From contig JADJBM010000006.1 of the NCBI GenBank assembly GCA_016703785.1, forward strand, positions 1 to 37,252: a stretch of 37,252 nt of DNA, given 5' to 3'. Made by a program: the position numbers and the translations under genes. Positions 32,518 through 37,252 of this stretch are shown here, piece by piece. The notes beneath the pieces are model-generated. The model was not told where the DNA came from, did not search any database, and was given only the letters and a program-made list of their open reading frames with translations. Source of the DNA: Betaproteobacteria bacterium (GTDB taxonomy: Bacteria > Pseudomonadota > Gammaproteobacteria > Burkholderiales > Rhodocyclaceae). How positions within the stretch are numbered: the stretch's first letter is position 1; each line of letters opens with the position of its first letter.

Positions 32518-33264
32518 ATGCTGTTGAAGGACAAAGTCGCAATCGTTACCGGCGCCGGACAGGGCATCGGCGCCGCCATCGCCCAGGCCTACGCCAAGGA
32601 GGGCGCCAAAGTGGCGGTGGTCGACATGAATGCCAAGGCCGCCGATGAAGTCGCCGCCACCATCCGCCAGGACGGCGGCGAAGCGAAGGGCTTCGCCTGC
32701 AATGTCGCCGAGCGCGCCTCGGTCGACAAGATGGTGACCGACGTCACCGCCGCGTGGGGCCGCGTCGACATCCTGGTGAACAACGCCGGCATCACGCGCA
32801 CTGCCATGCTGCACAAGATGACGCCGGAGCAGTGGCAGCAGGTCATCGATGTGCACATGAACGGCAGTTTCTACTGCCTGCAGGCGGTGGTGAACGGCAT
32901 GATCGAGCGCAAGTTCGGCCGCATCATCAACGTCACCTCGGCCGCCGGCATGCTCGGCACCATCGGCCAGATCAACTACAGCGCCGCCAAGGCCGCCATC
33001 GCCGGCATGACCAAGTCTGCGGCGAAGGAACTCGGCCGCCACGGCATCACCGTGAATGCCATCGCCCCGGGCGCGGCCACGCCGATGACCGAGGTGATCC
33101 GCACCGACGACCGCTTCAAGGACAAGTACCTCGAGCGCATTCCGCTCGGCCGCTGGGCCGAGCCGAACGAAGTGGCGCCCGCCTTCGTCTTCCTCGCTTC
33201 GGATGGGGCGAGTTACATCACCGGACAGATCCTCGCCGTCGACGGCGGACTGACTATTCGCTAA
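32518..33264 (+). CDS. Short-chain dehydrogenase/reductase (FabG-like)
   Basis: A 248-residue classical SDR using NAD(P): TGAGQGIGAAIA (residues about 12-23), NNAGIT, catalytic Ser in NVTSAAG, YSAAK with Tyr and Lys, and the C-terminal ITGQILAVDGGL. It resembles 3-oxoacyl-ACP/acetoacetyl-CoA reductases, and in this context may act on a hydroxyacyl-CoA intermediate, as alicyclic-acid enzymes of the BadH type do (inference). The start 32518 has a strong GGAGGGA site. It lies 25 bases before glutaryl-CoA dehydrogenase, so the two probably form an operon. Confidence 0.9.
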   Translation: MLLKDKVAIVTGAGQGIGAAIAQAYAKEGAKVAVVDMNAKAADEVAATIRQDGGEAKGFACNVAERASVDKMVTDVTAAWGRVDILVNNAGITRTAMLHKMTPEQWQQVIDVHMNGSFYCLQAVVNGMIERKFGRIINVTSAAGMLGTIGQINYSAAKAAIAGMTKSAAKELGRHGITVNAIAPGAATPMTEVIRTDDRFKDKYLERIPLGRWAEPNEVAPAFVFLASDGASYITGQILAVDGGLTIR

Positions 33265-33289
33265 TCATTATTTGGAAACGGGAACCGCC

Positions 33290-34483
33290 ATGAACAAACC
33301 GACCGAGAAATTCAAAGCCGCCTTCAAGTGGGACGATCCCTTCCTGCTGGACGACCAGCTCAGCGAAGAAGAGCGCATGGTGCGCGACACCGCCTACGCC
33401 TACTCCCAGGAAAAGCTGCAGCCGCGCGTGCGCGAGGCTTTCGAGAAGGAGCACACCGACATCGCCATCTTCCGCGAGATGGGCGAACTCGGCCTGCTCG
33501 GCTGCACCATCGACGGCTACGGCTGCGCCGGCCTCAACTACGTCTCCTACGGCCTCATCGCGCGCGAGGTCGAGCGCGTCGACTCCGGCTACCGCTCCAT
33601 GATGAGCGTGCAGTCCTCGCTCGTCATGCACCCGATCCACGCCTACGGCACCGACGCGCAGCGGGAAAAATACCTGCCCAAGCTCGCCACCGGCGAATGG
33701 ATCGGCTGCTTCGGCCTGACCGAGCCGAACCACGGCTCCGACCCCGGCAGCATGATCACCCGCGCCAAGAAGGTGCCCGGCGGCTACTCGATTTCCGGCG
33801 CCAAGATGTGGATCACCAACTCGCCCTTCGCCGACGTCTTCATCGTCTGGGCCAAGACCGAGGACAACGTGATCCGCGGCTTCATCCTGGAAAAGGGCAT
33901 GAAGGGCCTCTCCGCGCCGAAGATCGAGGGCAAGCTCAGCCTGCGCGCCTCCACCACCGGCGAGATCGTCATGGACGAGGTGTTCGTGCCGGACGAAAAT
34001 TGGCTGCCCAACGTGCAGGGCCTCGGCGGCCCCTTCGGCTGCCTCAACAACGCCCGCTACGGCATCGCCTGGGGGGCGCTCGGCGCGGCGGAATACTGCT
34101 GGCAGGCCGCGCGTCAGTACACCCTCGACCGCAAGCAGTTCGGCCGCCCGCTCGCCGCCACCCAGCTCGTGCAGACCAAGCTCGCCAACATGCAGACCGA
34201 GATCACCCTCGGCCTGCAGGCCTGCCTGCGCGTCGGCCGCCTCAAGGACGAGGGCAAGTGGACGCCGGAGATGATCTCCCTGATCAAGCGCAATTCCTGC
34301 GGCAAGAGCCTCGACATCGCCCGCATGGCGCGCGACATGCACGGCGGCAACGGCATCTCGGGCGAATACCACGTCATCCGCCACATGGTGAACCTGGAGA
34401 CGGTGAACACCTACGAGGGCACGTATGACGTCCACGGCCTGATCCTCGGCCGCGCGCAGACGGGGATCCAGGCATTCTCCTGA
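33290..34483 (+). CDS. gcdH: Glutaryl-CoA dehydrogenase
   Basis: A 397-residue acyl-CoA dehydrogenase of the GcdH type, which oxidises and decarboxylates glutaryl-CoA to crotonyl-CoA. Typical are FKWDDPFLLDDQLSEEERMVRD at the start, FGLTEPNHGSDPGSM and WITNSPFADVFIVWAK (FAD region), the substrate-side arginine segment LNNARYGIAWGALGAAE, and the C-terminal VNTYEGTYDVHGLILGRAQTG with the catalytic Glu. Glutaryl-CoA is the product of several aromatic pathways (benzoyl-CoA type) and of lysine degradation, which fits the catabolic theme. A strong terminator follows. Confidence 0.95.
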   Translation: MNKPTEKFKAAFKWDDPFLLDDQLSEEERMVRDTAYAYSQEKLQPRVREAFEKEHTDIAIFREMGELGLLGCTIDGYGCAGLNYVSYGLIAREVERVDSGYRSMMSVQSSLVMHPIHAYGTDAQREKYLPKLATGEWIGCFGLTEPNHGSDPGSMITRAKKVPGGYSISGAKMWITNSPFADVFIVWAKTEDNVIRGFILEKGMKGLSAPKIEGKLSLRASTTGEIVMDEVFVPDENWLPNVQGLGGPFGCLNNARYGIAWGALGAAEYCWQAARQYTLDRKQFGRPLAATQLVQTKLANMQTEITLGLQACLRVGRLKDEGKWTPEMISLIKRNSCGKSLDIARMARDMHGGNGISGEYHVIRHMVNLETVNTYEGTYDVHGLILGRAQTGIQAFS

Positions 34484-34490
34484 GCAATGC

Positions 34491-34515
34491 CGTCATTCCC
34501 GCGAATGTGGGAATC
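34491..34515. repeat. Palindromic repeat half-copy (CATTCCCGC type)
   Basis: GTCATTCCCGCGAATGTGGG followed by AATCC corresponds to the first arm of the repeat at 16897-16971. It lies between gcdH and its terminator. Confidence 0.55.
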
Positions 34516-34518
34516 CAT

Positions 34519-34545
34519 AAAAAGCCGGCGCCAGCCGGCTTTTTT
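34519..34545 (+). terminator. Rho-independent terminator after gcdH
   Basis: A perfect 11-base-pair stem AAAAAGCCGGC / GCCGGCTTTTT with loop GCCA, followed by further T residues. The A-tract on the other side would let it act in both directions. Confidence 0.9.
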
Positions 34546-34627
34546 ATTTCCGGCAAAAGTCAGTCCCTACGACACGGCGCAGTAGCCGCGCTATGCTTCC
34601 ATTCCGGATCAAAAAACGCACCCTGCC

Positions 34628-35335
34628 ATGATGACCGCCCGCAAACCGGCTCCCCTGCAACGCCATGTGCTGATCACCGGCGTCTCCCGCGGCCTCGGCC
34701 GCGCCATGGCGGAGGAGTTCGCCCGCCTCGGGCATGTCGTCATCGGTTGCGGCCGCAGCCGCAAGCCCGTCGCCGAACTGCAGACGCGCCTTGGCGCCCC
34801 GCATCGCTTCGACGCCGTCGACGTCGCCGGCGATGCGGCGGTCAAGGCCTGGTCCACCGTGGTGCTGAAATCCCACGGCGCGCCCGACCTGCTCATCAAC
34901 AACGCCGCCCTGGTCAACCGCAACGCCCCGCTGTGGAAGGTGCCTGCCCGCGAGTTCGACGCCGTGATCGACGTGAACATCAAGGGCGTGGCGAACATCA
35001 TCCGCCACTTCGTGCCGGCCATGGTGAAGGCCGGCCGCGGCGTCATCGTGAACTTCAGTTCGGGCTGGGGCCGTGCCGTCGACGCCGAGGTGGCACCCTA
35101 CTGCGCCACGAAGTGGGCCATCGAGGGCCTGACGCGGGCGCTCGCGCAGGAGCTGCCAGCGGGCCTGGCCGCCGTGCCGCTCAACCCCGGCATCATCGAC
35201 ACCGCCATGCTGCGCAGCTGCTTCGGCGACGGAGCCGGCGGCTATGCTGGGCCGGAGGAATGGGCACTGCAGGCCGTGCCCTTCCTGCTCTCGCTCGGTC
35301 CGCGCCACAACGGCAAGCCGCTCGCAGTGGAATGA
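34628..35335 (+). CDS. Short-chain dehydrogenase/reductase
   Basis: A 235-residue classical SDR: cofactor loop TGVSRGLGRAMA near residue 17, NNAALVN, catalytic Ser in NFSSGWGR, YCATKWAIEG with Tyr and Lys, and NPGIIDTAML. Position 41 (GRSRK) suggests NADP preference. It is only distantly similar to the FabG-like SDR upstream and has no clear substrate. It sits alone between two terminators. Confidence 0.88.
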   Translation: MMTARKPAPLQRHVLITGVSRGLGRAMAEEFARLGHVVIGCGRSRKPVAELQTRLGAPHRFDAVDVAGDAAVKAWSTVVLKSHGAPDLLINNAALVNRNAPLWKVPAREFDAVIDVNIKGVANIIRHFVPAMVKAGRGVIVNFSSGWGRAVDAEVAPYCATKWAIEGLTRALAQELPAGLAAVPLNPGIIDTAMLRSCFGDGAGGYAGPEEWALQAVPFLLSLGPRHNGKPLAVE

Positions 35336-35341
35336 AAAACT

Positions 35342-35364
35342 CACCGCGGTTGCGGTGGCTTTGT
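35342..35364 (+). terminator. Terminator-like hairpin after the SDR
   Basis: CACCGC / GCGGTG with loop GGTT, followed by GCTTTGTTGCTTTGTTGTT. It is a degenerate copy of the perfect hairpin at 36291-36314 and, like that one, directly precedes tRNA-Glu-like sequence. Confidence 0.6.
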
Positions 35365-35378
35365 TGCTTTGTTGTTGA

Positions 35379-35413
35379 GCGTCCCCGCGGGGATTCGAAC
35401 CCCATTACCGCCC
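35379..35413 (-). pseudogene. tRNA-Glu-like 3' fragment
   Basis: Read on the minus strand this is a T arm (TGGGG-TTCGAAT-CCCCG) and acceptor 3' strand (CGGGGACG) closely matching tRNA-Glu, preceded by GGGCGGTAA. The anticodon region continues in inverted orientation (CCCTTTCACGGC on the + strand, whereas the complete tRNA has GCCGTGAAAGGG there), and no D arm follows. It is a non-functional remnant of about the 3' third of the gene. Confidence 0.7.
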
Positions 35414-35455
35414 TTTCACGGCTCTAACCGTCGCCACCTTCCCCATTAGTAACGA

Positions 35456-35484
35456 TTGACAATACTACCAATCCACAATACTAT
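35456..35484 (+). promoter_or_regulatory. Promoter and repeats in front of higBA
   Basis: TTGACA (35456-35461), 17-base spacer, TACTAT (35479-35484). Overlapping it are two direct repeats ACAATACTA (35459-35467 and 35475-35483), 16 bases apart, and an inverted repeat GATTG (35454-35458) / CAATC (35469-35473). These are good candidates for antitoxin binding. The start codon of higB is only nine bases after the -10 box, so the mRNA may be leaderless. Confidence 0.7.
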
Positions 35485-35492
35485 GGCCCTTC

Positions 35493-35774
35493 ATGATCAA
35501 GACATTCGCCGACAAGCGGACGGCTGCGATCTTCGAGGGCTTTCATGTGCGAAAGCTGCCGAACGAGATCCAGGGGACCGCTCGGCGGAAAATGAAGCAG
35601 ATCGACGCCGCGGCAACACTCGACAGCCTGCGCGTACCTCCTGGCAATCGCCTGGAACAGCTGAAAGGCGACCGGACCACGCAGTGGAGCATCCGCATCA
35701 ACGACCAGTGGCGCATCTGCTTCGAGTGGGTGGGCGGCGACGCCTTCAGTGTCGAGATCGCGGATTATCACTAG
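35493..35774 (+). CDS. higB: HigB-like toxin (RelE/ParE superfamily)
   Basis: A 93-residue toxin of the HigB/RelE fold, expected to cleave mRNA at the ribosome. Family segments visible are MIKTFADKRTAAIFEG, VRKLPNEIQGTARRKMKQIDAA, LRVPPGNRLEQLKGDR and the C-terminal WSIRINDQWRICFEW...VEIADYH, which contains the basic and aromatic active-site residues of the family. The length is typical. It is followed after eight bases by the antitoxin, the toxin-first order usual for higBA. Confidence 0.92.
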   Translation: MIKTFADKRTAAIFEGFHVRKLPNEIQGTARRKMKQIDAAATLDSLRVPPGNRLEQLKGDRTTQWSIRINDQWRICFEWVGGDAFSVEIADYH

Positions 35775-35782
35775 GAGATACC

Positions 35783-36130
35783 ATGGCTATCAGGCGCGAG
35801 GACTTGAAAGGGATGAACTTCCGGGATGTGGCCACCGGCCGCCGCCTGGCGCCGGTGCATCCCGGCGAAGTGCTGTTGAAGGACTTCATCGAACCTCTGC
35901 AGCTCAGCCGCTACAAGGTCGCCAAGCTGGCCGGCGTGCAGCAGCGGCGCATCGACGAAATCTGCACGGGTCAGCGCGGCATTACCGCCGATACGGCGCT
36001 GCGCCTTGCCCGGCTGTTCGGCACCGACGCGCAGTTCTGGGTCAACCTTCAGGCGCAGTACGATCTGGAAACGACTGAAAAGGAGATGCGCAAGCGCATC
36101 GAGCAGGAAGTCACGCCCCTCGCTGCCTAG
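35783..36130 (+). CDS. higA: HigA-like antitoxin, XRE-type DNA-binding protein
   Basis: A 115-residue antitoxin. The helix-turn-helix is visible as HPGEVLLKDFIEPLQLSRYKVAKLAGVQQRRIDEICTGQRGITADTALRLARLFGTDAQFWVNLQ, the HigA pattern. It neutralises HigB and represses the operon, probably at the repeats around 35459-35483. ATG 35783 follows TAGGAGA at five bases. The N-terminal 25 residues precede the HTH. Function is well supported by the pairing. Confidence 0.92.
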   Translation: MAIRREDLKGMNFRDVATGRRLAPVHPGEVLLKDFIEPLQLSRYKVAKLAGVQQRRIDEICTGQRGITADTALRLARLFGTDAQFWVNLQAQYDLETTEKEMRKRIEQEVTPLAA

Positions 36131-36290
36131 TCCACGGGGATTGTGAGCGTCTCGCCTTACGGCGATCCCCTCATCCCTCGCGCTGCGAGGGACCGCCCTG
36201 CGGGCGTCCTGCGCACTCCTCCCACTGATCGGAGCGCTGGTCGATTAAAACCGTGGGGTTTCTGCTGCACCCGCAGGAAAGCCAAACAAA

Positions 36291-36318
36291 AAGCCACCGC
36301 TCAGGCGGTGGCTTTGTT
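36291..36318. terminator. Terminator shared by tRNA-Glu and higBA
   Basis: A perfect ten-base-pair stem AAGCCACCGC / GCGGTGGCTT with loop TCAG. A-rich sequence on the left (AAACAAA) and TTGTT on the right let it serve both the + strand operon and the - strand tRNA transcript. About 160 bases between higA and this hairpin hold no gene. Confidence 0.8.
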
Positions 36319-36320
36319 GC

Positions 36321-36397
36321 TGGCGTCCCCAGGGATTCGAACCCCGGTTACCGCCGTGAAAGGGCGATGTCCTGGAAGCCTCCTAGACGATGGGGAC
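36321..36397 (-). tRNA. tRNA-Glu (TTC), atypical T arm
   Basis: On the minus strand: acceptor GTCCCCA pairing with TGGGGAC, D arm starting GTCTAGG, anticodon arm TCGCC-CTTTCAC-GGCGG with anticodon TTC, and encoded CCA end. Compared with the usual bacterial sequence, the D loop is three bases longer, and the 3' side of the T stem is CCC instead of CCCCG (two bases short), so the T arm cannot form fully. Either a sequencing error or a decaying tRNA copy is possible. Confidence 0.85.
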
Positions 36398-36429
36398 CCG
36401 AGTGCTGCTTCCGGAAGTCGTATGTCTTG

Positions 36430-36505
<76 letters not shown>

Positions 36506-36519
36506 ACAGAGGAGCGCAG

Positions 36520-36525
36520 ATTATA
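36520..36525 (-). promoter_or_regulatory. -10 box of the tRNA-Ala/tRNA-Glu transcript
   Basis: On the minus strand a perfect TATAAT lies 14 bases upstream of tRNA-Ala. A -35 candidate (TTTCAA, 36542-36547) is weak. The -10 box overlaps the TAA stop of the truncated oxidase gene. Confidence 0.55.
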
Positions 36526-37252
36526 CGTAGCCCCCCCGCTCTTGAAACCTATGCGACAGGTTGTAGTGCAGGTTGCCATCGCCGATATGGCCGAAAGGTG
36601 ACGATGCGCACGGCAGGAAAGGCGCGCTGCAATTCGGCATCGGCGCGGGCGATGAACTCGGCGATGCGCGATACCGGCACGGCGATGTCGTGCTTGATGC
36701 TGACGCCCTCGATGCGCTGCGCCTCGGAGATGTTTTCGCGCAGGTGCCAGAAGGCGCGCTGCTGGGCCATGTCCTGCGCCACCGCGGCGTCTGCCACCCT
36801 GCCCGCCTCGATTTCCATGCCGAGGATCGCCTCGAGCGTGCCGGACAGGTCGAAATCGGCCAACGTGTCGGTGAGTTCGATCAGCACATACCAGGGCGAG
36901 GCGACGGCAAGCGGGTCGCGCGTGTCGGGAATGTGCCTGAGCACCAGTTCCAGCGCCGGCCGGGAGACGATCTCGAAGCCGGTGACGCGCTCGCCGCAGG
37001 CACCGCGCAAGCGCGACAGCAGCTCGACCGCCGATGCGGGATCACGCACCGACAAGCCAGGCCGTGGCGGCCTGGCGCGGGCGCAGGAAGAGCTTCAGCA
37101 CCGCGGCGGTGATGATGCCCAGCGTGCCCTCGGCGCCGATGAAGAGGTGCTTGGGGTCATAGCCGGTATTGTCCTTGCGCAGGCCGCGCAGGCCATGCCA
37201 GATGCGCCCGTCGGGCAGCACGGCTTCGATCCCCAGCGTCAAGTCGCGCATG
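36521..37252 (-). pseudogene. FAD-linked oxidase (glycolate/D-lactate oxidase type), truncated and frameshifted
   Basis: Remains of an FAD-binding (VAO-type) 2-hydroxyacid dehydrogenase, open at the right window edge. The part nearest the edge encodes GIEAVLPDGRIWHGLRGLRKDNTGYD and FIGAEGTLGIITAAVLKLF, the FAD-domain hallmark. A frame change near 37045 leads to VRDPASAVELLSRL, and a second at the A-run 36594-36596 hides GHIGDGNLHYNLS, the active-site motif. The frame then ends at TAA 36521-36523. About 60-80 residues expected after that motif, including the usual HGIG segment, are missing. Even with both shifts repaired the gene would be truncated next to the tRNA promoter, so it is probably a true pseudogene. 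Confidence 0.8.

Noticed and set aside
35379..35450. Second functional tRNA (loop GTGAAAG could read as a Phe anticodon)
   Set aside because: The flanking stem does not pair and no D arm or 5' acceptor strand is present; it is better explained as a rearranged tRNA-Glu fragment.

Overview
The window looks like chromosomal DNA of a GC-rich betaproteobacterium, most likely a Rhodocyclales-type (Azoarcus/Thauera-like) degrader of aromatic or heteroaromatic compounds. The reasons are the combination of a molybdenum hydroxylase, family III CoA-transferase, glutaryl-CoA dehydrogenase, two indolepyruvate:ferredoxin oxidoreductase systems, a TRAP transporter and NnrS, plus the tRNA sequences. The genus is an inference; no rRNA is present.

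Layout. (1) 1-8606, + strand: a catabolic block holding a molybdenum hydroxylase large subunit (5' end outside), a family III CoA-transferase, a 3-hydroxyacyl-CoA dehydrogenase/enoyl-CoA hydratase fusion, and after a well-formed promoter/operator region a TRAP transporter dctPQM (dctP frameshifted). (2) 8824-16618: two 2-oxoacid oxidoreductase systems, a three-part IorA/GltD-like/ferredoxin fusion with IorB, and then a classical large IorA-IorB fusion. (3) 16619-19320: composite REP palindromes followed by an AT-richer integron-like cassette stretch without integrase. It has a well-formed attC site at 17597-17676, a half attC near 18849 and a decayed attC at 19235-19315. These flank a small membrane/coiled-coil protein, a Shedu (SduA, DUF4263) defence nuclease broken by one base, and a DUF2513 protein. 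(4) 19339-25154: a secreted protein, a TumE/TumA toxin-antitoxin pair, a carboxymuconolactone decarboxylase-like protein, two envelope proteins, NnrS, a plant-type ferredoxin-NADP reductase and a PilZ-like protein. (5) 25262-31219, - strand: a five-gene operon in which every junction is a 4-base ATGA overlap (meaB/xdhC-N fusion, xdhC-C, moeA/mobA fusion, sufS, sufU), followed by an alpha/beta hydrolase. It looks like a dedicated molybdenum-hydroxylase maturation and sulfuration operon. (6) 31337-34483, + strand, divergent from (5): two small paralogous proteins of unknown function, a zinc-ribbon protein, an SDR and glutaryl-CoA dehydrogenase. (7) 34628-37252: a second SDR, a tRNA-Glu-like 3' fragment, a HigBA toxin-antitoxin pair, tRNA-Glu, tRNA-Ala and the truncated remains of an FAD-linked oxidase.

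How the parts fit (inference): the molybdenum hydroxylase of block 1 would need the cytosine-dinucleotide cofactor made and sulfurated by block 5. Blocks 1 and 6 supply CoA transfer, beta-oxidation and glutaryl-CoA steps, and the Ior systems would convert aryl-pyruvates to arylacetyl-CoA with electrons going to ferredoxin or NADP.

Quality caveat: at least seven reading frames are interrupted by indels of one or two bases, several of them in short G/C or A/T runs. Residual sequencing error is a real possibility and should be excluded before any of these genes is called a pseudogene.
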